From Urechis unicinctus (lineage: Eukaryota; Annelida; Polychaeta; Xenopneusta; Urechidae), in NCBI GenBank assembly GCA_034190875.2, contig CM067343.1, positions 57,069,731 to 57,133,730 on the forward strand: a stretch of DNA of 64,000 bases, written 5' to 3'. Of this stretch, positions 1-46,067 are shown in pieces. Positions within the stretch are counted from its first letter, which is position 1, and each line of letters begins with the position of its first letter. The notes beneath the pieces are model-generated. The model saw only the letters and a program-made list of their open reading frames with translations. It was not told where the DNA came from and did no database searches. The position numbers and the translations under genes were made by a program.

Positions 1-618
1 ATTTATAACCGCCCATAAAACACTATTTCACCTTGTTAAGCAAAATCTTTCATATTAAGTCCACGGAGGTGTACCAAATGTCAACGAGGGTCCATAAGTG
101 TTAACATTAGTAAACAGGGGTGTTTAACAGTCGTAGGTAGGGACAGGTGTTGATGAAAGTCTATCTGCATGCGTCAAGGAATGCAGGTGGTTGGTTGAAG
201 AACACCTGAGATTTCCATGGAAACATGTCAACATAACATCACCTGATGTAACAGAATAGCTACCTTTACTCACCTCCTCAAAGTTACCCATCATACATCA
301 CGTCAGACAAACAGAGGGTTTTCTATCAACCACATTAAATTGTCTAAATTATAATGAAGTTAGAAAACACTTCCTGCAGGATGATAATTGTATCGTCTTC
401 AAAGAACACACATTTACTGTTATCGAGAAAAAATAGCAGATTCACAAATGATGTGATTAATGTAAATTAGAAACAAAATCTCGCAGTTATCAATGTGGAG
501 TTGTATATTCTCCTTCCATGGATTTCGCTTGAGCGCCAAGAAAACATGACTAATCGTACCATCCCACGTGTCACTAATGAACCCGCCTCTACCTATCCCT
601 ATACAGACATTGGTGCTA
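1..618 (-). other. Sequence downstream of the MON2 stop, probably 3' UTR
   Basis: Directly downstream of the MON2 stop on the minus strand. No coding frame, repeat or AATAAA signal on this strand was seen. It is likely 3' UTR in part. Confidence 0.4.
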
Positions 619-32007
<31,389 letters not shown>

Positions 32008-32095
32008 CTGACAAAGTAAGAGAAAAGGCCAAGCGTTATGATCACTTCCGTTATGATAGAAAGAGATGAGAAAAGGACAACTCCAGACAATACCC

Positions 32096-32310
<215 letters not shown>

Positions 32311-35300
32311 AGCAATTAGCCACAACCACCCCACCCCGCGCCTGTCGCCTATGCTCTAAGAACGCGAACAGGTAATTTAAACACGTGACCGACAACATCA
32401 GAAACCTTAATCAACCACAAGGTTAGCTCCACATAACTTAATCTATAACTATCACACCAGTGATGAAGATGGACGCGATGACGTCTGGCTTGGTTAACGG
32501 GTTTCGTTTGGTACTGACTGAATAACGCCCTCGATGCACTAGTCTAATAGGAGTAACACGCCTTAACGAGCCTCGTCTGGCGCGAACTGTGTCAAGGTAT
32601 GTAACACTAACTACGTTATGGGAGAATATGAGGACCATTGAGGTGGTATTTATTGATGGAAACAGAAGCTCGCTGTCTCAGGGAGCGGCTCCAGACAGCT
32701 CCACAGACGAATGAGCGGGCGTCTGTGACAGTTCAGGTCGACTCATGTGACTCGCAGGCCATGAAAGAAGCGATGAAATGGATGATTTGGGAGAGGATGC
32801 GGTATAGGAAACCTACATAGAAGCTTGACATAGAAGCCTGTGGTAACGGCGGTGGTGTATTGAGTCGACTGGTGCAGATTATTGACGCCAATGCGAACAC
32901 AATAAAGCAGACGATATGAGAATAATGTTTCCCGCCAAACCTGATGATAACAAGAGGTCTCTAAGCGGGGATGCTTTCCTGACAACTCGAAAACAAGTTG
33001 CACATCAAACGGATTCTCGTTCAGTTGTGTCTTAATATTTAAAAGCTAAATATCAGATATTCATGTCACCCCCATCCCACTCATCCTTCCTCACCACACG
33101 CGAGATTTGGTGGATATGGAATTAAGTGCAACATAATGAGTCGACAAATCCAGTTACCATGACGTCAGCAACAATACCAATTGTATGCATTCAAAAATGG
33201 TCATTTAGAAATCTTTTTGACCTTGAATCATAGAAAATTTAACAGGCATTTGGTCTGCTTATATAAACAACCCACAATATGTCAGTAACAATTCATGTAA
33301 CTGCACCGAAGCGAAACGGAATAAATATGGAGATGCGACAGCTTTAAAAGTAGAGGTGCATTCAAATACGAGCTTCATAAACGAGCTATGTAGATGTTTC
33401 CATCGTAACGAATAAAAAAACCCGATACTATTAACAAAAGCTGGCTTATGGGTCGATGCGGACACGAGCGGATTTCCTGTAGGCGACTGATGAACTATTT
33501 GTTATTCTGGATGAGAACCGATGGCTTCTAGATTAGCGTTAAGACGCGAGACAGGTCATGAGAAATGTTATGAAATACTAGGACGTAACTTCCAACAAAG
33601 AGATCACATGGTGGAGGTGATGGGCATGAGTGAATGCGATGCCAGGGCAGCTATTCTTAAGCGCCATCCCCCACTTGGACCATGTAGCAGTACCCATGAT
33701 AGCAGCTGGTGCAGTAACCAGTCAGGTTGTCACACCCTGCATGGGCTCAAGCTGACAAGCTGTAGGTGGAGAGGCGAGGGAGATCAGAGAAGAGTCGCCA
33801 TAGCAGACGTGACGTCACACCTTGATGAGGGACTGCCTGACATATCATGAAGCTTATTGGTTAGATGGCACGCATAACGTCCACATCCACGCCGACTTGA
33901 TAGCGACTTCCACGCGCCACATAATCGGAGGGACAATCACGAACCGTGTTTTATCTTACCCTTTTCACGACCCAAACAATCGGTGGACCCATCCACGCAT
34001 CGCATTGAGCAGTCTCATAACATGTCCTCGTCAACAACAAATTGAATTATTCGGACAGGAAGCTAGCTTACCCCCGGATGTTTCCATCGGATGAAACTCA
34101 TCGAGTATGCGGATACATGACTACATCGAGTGTTGGTTACGCCTCGACGAAGCCGACACAGACGACGCCGGAATTAGCCCGCTGTTTGAGGCTCAACAGA
34201 GAGACAGTACTCGTACAGTCATGGACAGAATATCTCAGCGTCTCATACAAGGAGCAAGTCTTCCTTGACACCCGTCCGCTGTGATGATGATGATGATGAT
34301 GATATAAACAAAATGATCATAGAGATGTGTTGATGGATGATGACGATGTCAACACTATGACGATGATGTAGCAGATTACGACAGCATTTTGTGCGTCCAT
34401 ACGACGCTAACCACCCACAAAACAAGATGACTAGGAGACCTTAATTTGCTTTAGGTAACAATACTCACAACGTGAATACTTTGACAGGGATAAGTCTTAC
34501 TGAAATTTGAAAGTTCATTCACAGACACAGTAGCACAATATAAAGTTTGAGGCCGCCTAGAAAACCTTGTTGCCGGGCTTTATATGTCACGTGATGGCAA
34601 TCCACCAAACCACTCAGTAACGAGACACGCTATTGGTCCATTCGCAAGGCCGAGATTGGTCACGCCTTTATCAGCTTCCCTCGCGCAAAACAAGAAATAT
34701 ATTTGGCTCAATGCACATCGCAGCATTAAAAAATTGTGTTAAGCATGTAGGATAGTTTACATCATCGTCACTATTATTGGGGGTTATGCCTCACCTAGTA
34801 AGTCCTAATTCAATTGAGCACTCTTGGCGCGTTCATGTCTCTCGCCACTCGCGGAAGTCGTGATCACATTGTACTGTGTCAGCTGTCCACACAACGAACG
34901 ACAAAGCGTCCAGGATAACCACAAAAAAGACCGAGTATGAATGTTTTTTTTTTTAAATAACAAATTCTCCCGATTTTTCCGTGTGAAGCGTAACATTTAG
35001 ATTAGAACCAGTACAGTGATTCATGGCAAGGAAGAGGGCATATAAAAAAAATCAACGATATTCACTCGATTACACCGAGAAAATTCCTGCTCTAACAATC
35101 AAGAGGCCCATGGCTATATGTAGGAACTTGGCCAACTGTATCAGGAGCTTTAAAAAATTCGAAATCGGCCCGTATATAGATGATTTTATAAGTGTTCAAA
35201 TTTACTAAAGAAATCATGCCCCCCACCCCCACCCCATGATAGATTGACAACTATGCCTGACTCAAGGATAAGCTTTGTTTATCAACTATTACCGCGGCTT

Positions 35301-37346
35301 GCCATACTTGGGGACGTGCCGGTGAGGCGAGTAGAGAGCAGCGGCGACCTTTGTACAGCACGATGTGAAGGTGAAACTAGTGGCACTCGTTGTACTTCAA
35401 GCTTACTTTGTGAGAAAACTACAGGTTATTTATAATTAATTATGTTCAGTTATTTGTTCAGAATTGAATGGGCTTCATTCGAGTGAAAACCAATTCACGA
35501 AACGACCAATAACAATGAAGAAATGACGCGTTAACTTCAGACCCGGAAGTGACGTCGTCTATATCCATAAAATTAGGGGGATTAGATTCGCACTGTCTAT
35601 GACAACAACTGGCCCAATTTTATGACTATTGAACAGATATTGACGATTGTAAAAACAATCGAAAATTACGCAAAATGTCCATGTGCAATTCTATTTCCCA
35701 ACTTAACGCGCTTTGAAAACGACGAATATTTGATGGAACATTTCAATTATAGAAGTTTGCAAGTCGCAAGAGGCGCCTAATAAGGGGGCAACCAGTTGGC
35801 CACAGAATGCGACTCGTGTCGGTGAACAATGGGATGTGGACTGACTGAATGACTGACTGACAAACGAGACATAACCCAGACGACCGCACTTTGGCTGACC
35901 CTATTGTCTGACATTTGTGATCATTTGCCACCGGCGTATTCGACCCGTCGGTGACATAATGTGGACGATGCATCAGCTAAAAATTGGGTTTTGTAATCAG
36001 AATCATTAAGCCTCCGCAGGCATTCGGCGCAGTAACAATACACACTCAGATGGCAAGTCCATCTTCATATATCTGTGAACATGATTGGAGAGGCGCGAGG
36101 CACCTCGCCCGGAACTGAGACGCAGAAGAACCATCTATTATCGTGCCTCACAATATGTTCACTCAAGTCTAAATGCTTGACAGCCTATGACTCGTTGCGG
36201 ACCAGGTGAACTCCTAACGTTGACACTCACTCCACCAGTCTAGATGATTTATAACGGGGCCACTGAGCTCGTCTACACAAGAACAAAACATATCCATTAT
36301 AGGTCATAAGATGCATGTAAAAACCCCAGAGCTATGACCGACCAACTAAGTGATCGGTAAAGCGCCGCGCAGTCAAATGATACATTCATTGCAAATTGGA
36401 GGAAATCTGCCTTGCACACAACATGTCACCATAAGAACCCTTTGTCATAAGAAAGGGGCCGTTCACATATGGGTAAGCCTTTTTCGGCCGATTTTTGACA
36501 CACACCCCGCCCACCCCCACACCCCAACTGGCGCTACGTAATTTCTGAATGACCCGTAATGTCCACTTACATTCAAAATATCATATCTGAGAAATGACAG
36601 TGCCTGATACCTGTCATATTTAGGACCTGCTTTTGAAAATTGATACAATCAATGATAGATTAAGGGTTGTCTGTTTAAACATGGCCACTAATACCTACTG
36701 ACGGGAAAATGATACAAAGATCGTTGTATATTGTGACATGGGGCCTACCATATTACTGTAGGATTGGCGAACTCATTGCGGGGTTAAGGCTTGGTTAGGA
36801 AGACAAATCGATTACTTGTGTTGTTCGACGGAGTAACAGGCGGTCTTCCGTCTGACAGAATTCATATGATTTGATTACAAAGGAGAACAATTCATTAGAA
36901 ACTTCCTGACAAATCGCTATTCCTGTATTATACCTGCAGCAAATTATCCTTGTGTTAAATTTTTTTTCGTTATGCGTAGTCGATGTGGTCGCCCAAGATA
37001 AAGGAAAGGCAACGCAATGATACACTTACATGGTTAGCTAACTGGGCTAAAACTGCTTATATCCACAGCCCAAAACGCCACGTGCACCTAATGAACCCGG
37101 TAAATAAGGTACTGAAGGAACGATGCTTTGGCGACATTAGGCAGGGCACATTTTGACCTGGTCGTAAACGCACACGTACAGGAGCAAGTCGGTTATCTAA
37201 TAGCCGCTTATCAAGCGCCAGAACGAGCACACTGTGTTTATCGCAGGACATCACTCGGTTATAAGTGGATAATGCAAACGTTAGCAAGCAAACCGGTTGT
37301 ATAATATCTCACCCTGTCCGTGTTGAGAGCGCTTGAACACAAACGC

Positions 37347-38010
<664 letters not shown>

Positions 38011-38969
38011 ATATATATATAGATATATTGCATGATGATAGCTCATTTTCTATCAACTTGGGAATGAGAAAACAAACATTTTAGAGGTGATTTCATTTCC
38101 CCCACGCTCTGAGATCTATTGAGAAGGATAGCACAATCCGCTTATGGAGACAATTGTATATGTCACGTGGATAGCTACGTCATACCAACTCCCGTAAAAC
38201 ATTCAGACATTAAACACAGCAGGAAGCGGCAAGCTGACGTTAATAACGCAACGCAGCTGGTGACAACATCAGGCACGGCTGGATTATTCAAAATGAACAT
38301 ATTTCCTCCTGATTAAATTCAATCTCCCAGTAAATAGGACATTAAATTAGGTGGATTATTGCATTGAAGTTTGACCTTTTCCAAAGTGATCGTATGAAAA
38401 GTAGTTCATAAAATGTGTAAACGTGCCCTGAATGACAATTCGAAACAATTATTTATACTAGAATTATTCCTGATTTTCAATGCGCGTCAATAGCTTACAG
38501 AAAACGAGAACACCCACATGTAAAATGCATGCAATAGTTATACACTTTTAGTTAAAAGCATCGGTGCGATATCATCTGTCATTCACAAGCCGTCGCATGT
38601 GAAATGAAGGAGAAAAAACACGGCAGAGACTCCTACTTCTCTAACCACCAACCCGAACTTCCACCCCTACCCCACCCACCACCAGCAGATCTAGTATAAT
38701 GCTCCTCCCGAGGACTCCTGTATACTGCTCCCCAGGTAAGAAAAGTAGGTCTCCATATCACTGTAAGCAATCGCTTTATGGAAATAAATTCACCAAACCC
38801 ATTCATTCGATTGCCCTTAAACACGTATAAGCTGAAATGTCTGTCAATGTGCCCTGATACACGATCCATTAGGCTCCAATTTGACAAGAGCACGGCGTCT
38901 CCCGGTTATGGAGGCTAACGTGTTTTTTTAGACACTGAAATAAACACAGTCGGGGTGCTGTAGATTGTC

Positions 38970-39546
38970 TTAAAGAGGCTGTTCAGCCCTATATTTGGCA
39001 CACTGGGATCAGTTTGTTTATACATATTTAACTATATTTAACGCAGACGTAAATAATGCCATCTTTTGATTTGTGCCGCTTAGTTTACTTGATCGAAAAT
39101 CACGTTGATAAATTTTCAACTTTATTATTTGACTGGAAATATTCATGATGTACTGTGGAAATCGGTATTATTTAGTTGTGTCTTTCCATCGATAACGGTG
39201 CCTCCCTTAAACCATGAATCACACGAATGTTAGCTGTAAATCTTACGCGCTCTTATTTACCTCGATATCGATGTGTATACTTCCGCTTTGGTTACAAAAT
39301 GTAGATTTCATCAAATCTTCACTCATTTAAGTTGTGGGCATCATTGCGCACAAATTAGACCGACAAGCAGGAAGGATAATTTCCGACAACATAAATGGCA
39401 ACAGCCAAAGTAAGGATTTATTTTCTGAGACCGCAGCGCCATGTAGCAACTGAAAGTCTGAAAAAACTTTTGGTTTCCAAGGTGCGGTTGCCACGCAGCT
39501 TGCTAGGCAACTTCGTTACAAATATGGCGCTGAACAGTCTCTTTAA
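38970..39546. mobile_element. 577-bp inverted-repeat element flanked by TTAA
   Basis: The left end TTAAAGAGGCTGTTCAGCCC matches the reverse complement of the right end, TTAAAGAGACTGTTCAGCGC, with similarity continuing through ATATTTG. TTAA at both edges suits a Kolobok- or piggyBac-type target site. There is no transposase frame inside, so it is non-autonomous. The superfamily is inferred from the TTAA only. Confidence 0.8.
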
Positions 39547-40345
39547 TCTGTCCGTTCTAGCTTAAAGACGCATGCTCTCAAACTCACCTTGCATGCGTGT
39601 ACTCCTAATTTCCTTTTTGCTACTCTTTACATGCAACCATGCATAGTAACAAAATGAACGTTGTGTAATATGAGATAGTCAATGAGGGCTGGCCGGGCTG
39701 GGTTGACCAAGTGTGCCCCCCACCCCCCACCCACATCATCAACCCCAGGAGAACCGCTTGTTTCCAAGATAGGACGACCCAAGTGCTGATACCGTTCTAT
39801 TGATAAGAACCAGCACACTTCCCCACCTGCATAGGAACAATAAATGAGAAGAAATTTCAGCTAACAAGTTATTCTACTTGCCAGTCATCATGTAGGGGAT
39901 GGTTCAATATAGCTGGCCCAGTTGTCTGGCCCTCGTTCATTTCCTGTATCAGCCATCTTACGTCTGAGATGATGAGCCGAGACAGTGTTGATCGTTCTAA
40001 TTGCTTGGTGCTGCAAGACAAACTCTGGGTGCTGACATCTTCTTCGCAAATCTGTCTGATAGGCTATCTATGACATCCGTGTCCATCATAGTATTTTACC
40101 CATGACAGTTTATCACAATTGCTGCACGCAAGAAGCTACAGCCTGCGACACGCGCTTGTTTCTAAGCAACTAATTTTGCCGAACCCAGCTCGACTTGACA
40201 GCCAATTGGCTCTGATTTATTCAAGGCCACATACTGCCCATCATATATAACTGTGTAAGGCGTCACGGGGCGCGCAGGATATGCTGCGTCGCCCAAATCA
40301 GAGCAGGAACCCGATGTAGAGGACATCGGGATACGAACTGGAATG

Positions 40346-40726
40346 CATACCTGTCAACCCCAACACCGGCCAGCCCTTACTAAACATGACAATTTCCCTT
40401 ACTAAATTACCAAAAACCTTACACGTGCCGCGAAACATGTTCTATAGGGTAACAACATAATTGACGTAACAATTTCAATACAAAGGTATACGATACACAT
40501 TTTACATTCTTCTCCGCCGAGATATTCTGAATGGCTAGAGAAACATGCGGTGCGGGCCGGAAACGAAAAAAGCCGCCTGTCAAACGTAAACAACTTGACA
40601 ATTTGGAAAAAATATAATCGTGAATTTTGTGATTTCCCGTATGAAGTTTGATTGTACGGCGTATCCATTCGAAAGATTGAATTTCCCGTATGAAATACAG
40701 GTAAACCTTACACGTTGACAGGTATG
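40346..40726. mobile_element. 381-bp hAT-like non-autonomous transposon with target duplication
   Basis: It begins CATACCTGTCAAC and ends with the exact inverse GTTGACAGGTATG. The flanking hexamer GGAATG is repeated directly outside both ends (40340-40345 and 40727-40732). The internal word TTTCCCGTATGAA occurs twice in the right half. Such termini are common in hAT-type elements of marine animals, although hAT duplications are usually 8 bp. The open frames across it are not convincing proteins. Confidence 0.82.
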
Positions 40727-40732
40727 GGAATG

Positions 40733-42170
40733 GTAGACAAACAGCTGCATCAGGGTACACATGGCTGTGGTCAAAATGTCATCATATATGGCCCACTTCT
40801 GAAATTCTGTAAGGTCAGCTGGGTAGTTGTGTGGGGGAGAAGGGTTAGTTATGTGGCAACACAGATTGTAGGTGTGCCCACCTTAATCTTTTTGTGAAAC
40901 TTGGTTGGCGTGAAGCTATTAACTTGTTACACCAGCCAGATGACGGCATAACGGGTCAGTCCTTGTTGCTCCGCCGTTTACGAGATGCTTCCTAAAACTC
41001 AACATGAACTGAAATGAGGTGATCTCGTTTAGTAGGTATCAATCGCAGCAACGCACGGATTTGTATTAGCGGTGAATTGAGCCTCTGCCGCACCCACTTC
41101 GAATCGCTTATGGATGGAGTCTAGGCGATAATACATCATATCTGATGCGGGGTGCTGCCACCACGCGGACAATGACTAGCTTTAACATAGAGCTCTTGCC
41201 ACTCGATGTCATGGGCAGCAAGAGCTTCAGACGGCGCACCGAACACAATGGAACAATATGGTTTTAGTAGCTGAATATATTATTTAGTCCATGGCTTATT
41301 TTGAAACCCCATAAAGGGGATTATCTATATACTTATCAATCAAGAAGTCATACAGTGATTCATGCACACTTCTCAAAGACATCATTTGTTTTTTAAAGTA
41401 ACACACGCGCCCAAATTAGATTAATCCCACAGTCTGGGAAGCACGTGGCAGGCTTCAGCAGTAAATCGGAGAGGAAGCCACGTGCTGGAAACGGAAGCGA
41501 TTGTGAACAGAGGTCATGTGAGCAAAAACAGCTCTAATGACAGTCCCAAATAGTTGTCAGCAGGTTGTCAGCAGATTCCGGCTATTCAAACTAATTTTAA
41601 GACATTTGCAAAAATATAGCACAACATAACACATTTGTATGGATTACCCCTAACTATTCAATCACATGTTTGTCCCATAAGGAATAGCTTATTTCGTCAC
41701 ATGCAACTTTTAGTCAATATTTGTATATGAGCTTTAAATAGAAATGGAAACGCCTTCCTCTTCCAGCGGAACATTGTAACCACCCAGAACCACCGCGTCA
41801 TCACTTCGCCGCTGAAAGCCACAACACGCTACAATGTTTTACTTTATTGGCATTTTCCTGGAGGGTGTGGTGTGTAAGATAAGCCCGCCCACTCACACTT
41901 CAGGGCCCCTGTGACGTCGCGTTTTGACACAGACCTTCATCAACTTATACATAAATGCCCATCCTCTGAAAGTAGAGATCTACTAAACGAGCTATAACGC
42001 ATCAAACATAAGCCCCTATCCCCAGAGATGACAGCGCCGCTGGCGACTACAACACATCCCCGGTTCGAGGACGTGCGACAGGGCTTCAACACCACCAACG
42101 GTCATTCTTTATCGAATATGACGTCATATGGGGGTCAAGGTGATGCTACGATTCCCATTTAGAAGCCATA
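40733..42170. other. Stretch without recognised gene
   Basis: Only notable structure: a perfect inverted pair AGCACGTGGC (41440-41449) and GCCACGTGCT (41477-41486), each containing an E-box. The remainder is featureless to me. Confidence 0.5.
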
Positions 42171-42177
42171 GATGTGT

Positions 42178-43565
42178 GAGCAACGTGCTCACTTGAGTAA
42201 TCACGTCAGCGATATCGTGAGTAATGTGCTCACTTGAGTAATCACGTCAGCGATATCGTGAGTAATGTGCTCACTTGAGTAATCACGTCAGCGATATCGT
42301 GAGTAACGTACTCATTTGAGTAATCACGTCAGCGATATCGTGAGTAACGTGCTCATTTGAGTAATCAAGTCAGCGATATCGTGAGTAACGTGCTCATTTG
42401 AGTAATCACGTCAGCGATATCGTGAGTAACGTGCTCATTTGAGTAATCACGTCATCGCGACTTATCGTGAGTAACGTGCTCACTTTGAGTCCTCGTCACG
42501 TCAGCGAGCCTTCATCAGGTCATTAGATAGCCCCCACGTATAACGTCAGCTCATCAGAGAGTAATCACGCCCCACGTATCCTCGTCGTGAGTACGTAACG
42601 TGCTCACTTGAGTAATCACCTCGTCAGGTTCAGCGACCTTCGTCGTGAGTCAACGTACGTAACCTCATCATGCATCAGCTCTAACGTTGTCATTAGCCAT
42701 GCATCAGCTAACGTTGTCATAAGTAGCCGTCAGCGATACCCATGAATCGTGAGTAACGTGCTCATTTGAGCTAACGTTAATAAGTAGCACATCAGCGAAC
42801 ATCGTGAGTAACGTGCTCATTTGAGTAATCACGTCAGCGATAATCGTGAGTAACGTGCTCATTTGAGTAATCACGTCAGCGATATCGTGAGTAGCTAACA
42901 ACGTGCTCATCAGCTAACAGGTTTGAGTAATCACGTCAGCGATATCGTGAGTAACATGTGCTCATTTGAGTAATCACGCATCAGCGATATCGTTAAAGCA
43001 GCATGGTGTCTCCTCATTGTCAGGTCATAATATTGTTTTAAGAAGCCACATCACGTATTCTCGTCAGGTTATCAGAGAGCCCTGATCAGGTCATCAGATA
43101 GCCCCTACGTATCCTCGTCAGGTCATCAGATAGCCCCTACGTATCTTCGTCAGGTCATCAGATAGCCCCTACGTATCCTCGTTATAGGTATTAGTATCAG
43201 AGAGCATTGATCATAAGTAACCATCAGATCAGCCCCTTGTTATAAGTAGACCTCGTCAGGTCATCAGATATAAGCCCCTATCGTATCCTCGTTATAGGTC
43301 AGCCAGCATCAGCCCCTGTTTATCCTCGTAACCAGGTTATCAGAGAACCTTCGTCAGGTCATCAGATGGCCCTACGTAACCTCATCATGCATCAGTTAAC
43401 GTTGTCATAAGTAGCCATGCATCAGCTAACATTGTAATAAGAACCATGCATGAATCCAACTAACGTTATTATAAGTAGCCATGCCTCAGCTAACATTGTT
43501 TATAAGTAGCCATGCATCAGTTAACAGTGTTATAAGCAGCCATGCATCAGCTTACATTGTTGTAA
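42178..43565. repeat. Interleaved array of three minisatellite units
   Basis: Unit A (41 bp) is GTGCTCACTTGAGTAATCAC followed by GTCAGCGATATCGTGAGTAAC and is regular at 42187-42470. Unit B contains TACGTATCCTCGTCAGGTCA and dominates 43035-43380. Unit C contains AGCCATGCATCAGCTAACGT and dominates 43380-43565. Between about 42480 and 42930, words of B and C are spliced into A copies. Confidence 0.92.
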
Positions 43566-45840
43566 GAAGCTGACCTGACCATCACACAGGCATGATGTGC
43601 TTTTCGGTTAATGAGAGAACACAAGTATCGTTAAAACATATACACTGCAAGATGACAGGGGGTGCAGGTTGACACGTCCTGGGCGTGTTTCCGAGAATTA
43701 CAGAGAGAAAACGAGAGGAAAGACAGAACTGGTCACGTGGTCGCCCAGTGTTGAAGGACGGGTTACTTGGCGACCACTCTGCTGCAGCGAGCGTGTGGCC
43801 AGAGCGGGGGCTACCAGGTACGGACTAGCACTAAGACGGGTGTAATCACAATGAAAAGCATACAAAACTTGATTAATGTCATCATCGCAGTCCAAAGCAC
43901 GTCTCCCTCTCATGTCAGCAAACCACAAATGATCTGGCTATTTTAATTGTGATGAAGTTGTTGGAATGTGCGGGAAAGGGTCGCCATTGAGGGGGAGTAT
44001 TAGTGCCACACGTGCCGTGTTCTAAGACGTCACGGTACAGGTAATAGATATCGTGTAATCTGCAACATAACTGTTAGGGTGGGATCGAAAACATCATTGA
44101 TTGAGACCTACTGCAGCTGCCCTCCCCACCCGTTGAGCTGGTGACGTCAATAACATGCTTCCATGTGGTCACGGTACCGGGTCAGCCATCACGATGACAA
44201 CAACGGTACACCATGTCGAGCCGCCTGGGTGCCAATGGACGGTTTTTACCTAGATCATAACGGGGGATGTGGTTTAATGTGCTTCAGATCATAATGACGC
44301 TGCCGAAATCCTTCCTGTTAAAAATCAGAGATGGTGGCTGCGCCCCCTTGTAGCCAGCATATAATCGTATGTAGGGATCAGTATAAACTCAAAGAGAGAT
44401 CACACATTATCCTTTGCAATAAACTGTCGCCAATCACTTATAATATCATATTAACAGCAAGCATTAGTTTAGCATTTACAATACATAGCCCTCTAGACCA
44501 AGCTGTATGTGCCAGCTGAACAAAGGAGGGACAAATCTTCTATGATAATAATTGTAATCGCTCGTGAGATACAACGTGGCTGGGCTGTAATAGGAACAAC
44601 AGATGAGAAATCATCCTTATATTCCTAGTTGTGCCATGCAATTCATTTTCAAACAAAGCCCAAGCTACTGTCCGTGATGACAATGAAATAACCTCCATAT
44701 TTACTGTTGCATACTATTTGGGATTAACAACACTAAACCGATGCATAAGTTGGAACTAAATAACCAACCATTAGCCCCTGGTTTTGAAACTCATAAATGA
44801 AAAAGGCGCAAGCAAAATAACCGTCTCGACGCGATAAATGCATGAATTCTACTGGTGATATTTATCCTTGAATTGCTCGTCTTGAGTAAAGAACGATAGT
44901 AAAGAAATTCATACTTGAATTGCATAATAATCTAAGTCATTATATACAGACGAATTCGGAAAGTAATCCATGCCGCATCAATACCGCTATTCAATTGTGA
45001 GAGAGAGGACTTGATTTGGTTGGAACACATCTGGAGTAATTAGGCCGGATTGGCACATCAAAAGACCCCCGATTAAGTCACATGACTACAAGACGGCCGT
45101 TCGCAATGTTTGTTGTTTAACGTCCAAAAACATCCCGTCGAGAAAATCCCGTCCGGACTACACGTCCCGTCCGGACTACACGACATATCCTCAATTGAGT
45201 TCAGCGGACAATTCTCACACGGGATATTTAACCGGCGCACGGTATGAGGCAATCATACGGGTAAGCTAAGGTGTCATTGCCGGTGATAATTAACCAGAAG
45301 TCTCCTCGCTAGGACCGCTAATGAACTGGGTTCACTTGGGGGTTTGGTTATAGAGAAGGGTCTGAAGGGAGAAGACAGCAAGCCCAGAAGTTCTTGTTTG
45401 CATGGCTGCAACATATCTATTTGAAGATGATACACTTTTGATTAAGGCTTCCTTGACACATGTGGGCTTAGTGACGAGTGATGAACCGCTATGTGGCACG
45501 ATCAGAACACCCCCAACTTCTTCCCTTTTTCAGATCTTCACACAATCTATGCTAGTATTGGTAGTTTACTTATTGCTGATTAGTGTGAACCTATAATAAA
45601 CGTTAACTTTAGTGATAATTGTAAGATAGTGCGACTCATTTATAAGATAAACAATAGCAATTACAAAAAGATAACACGAGCAATGTTAATTATTTATGCG
45701 TGTTCGCATAATATTCATTATTATAGGGAGAGTGTCGGCCTGCCAACACCTGTAGCCATAATTAGCCAACACCTGAAGTCAACACCTTCACCTGCCATGA
45801 ACCAACACAATCAGCTTGCATCTGTAACTAGCCTCCTCTA
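43566..45840. other. Stretch without recognised gene
   Basis: No exon, array or transposon was recognised. A 15-bp duplication (CCCGTCCGGACTACA) occurs at 45150-45180. Confidence 0.5.
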
Positions 45841-45854
45841 GTGAATAATGGTTA

Positions 45855-45926
45855 GTTATCGCATGGTCTCGTGGGAGATATGGGGAAAGAACTTTCGCCA
45901 TATCACCCACGTGACCATGCGATAAC
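45855..45926. mobile_element. 72-bp near-perfect hairpin element
   Basis: Two 35-bp arms starting GTTATCGCATGGTC differ at three positions and are separated by two bases at the centre (GAAAG-AA-CTTTC). The arm also contains CGTGGG and GATATGG. It shares ends and core words with 46549-46646, so it appears to be a mobile hairpin (MITE-like) rather than a chance palindrome. Confidence 0.85.
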
Positions 45927-46067
45927 ATACTTAATGCAATGGCACCAACATGCGATAATCAAGCGCACGGCCCTGTCTCCGAATATTGATAATTAGCGTG
46001 AACCTATGTTATGTAAGGTATCTGTCTGGGCCTCCGCTGCCTGAGATGATGGGTTCATCTATATGAG

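Noticed and set aside
33521-33850. 109-codon plus-strand frame
   Set aside because: Balanced composition, but no recognisable motif, no splice partners and no neighbouring exon; kept out for lack of support.
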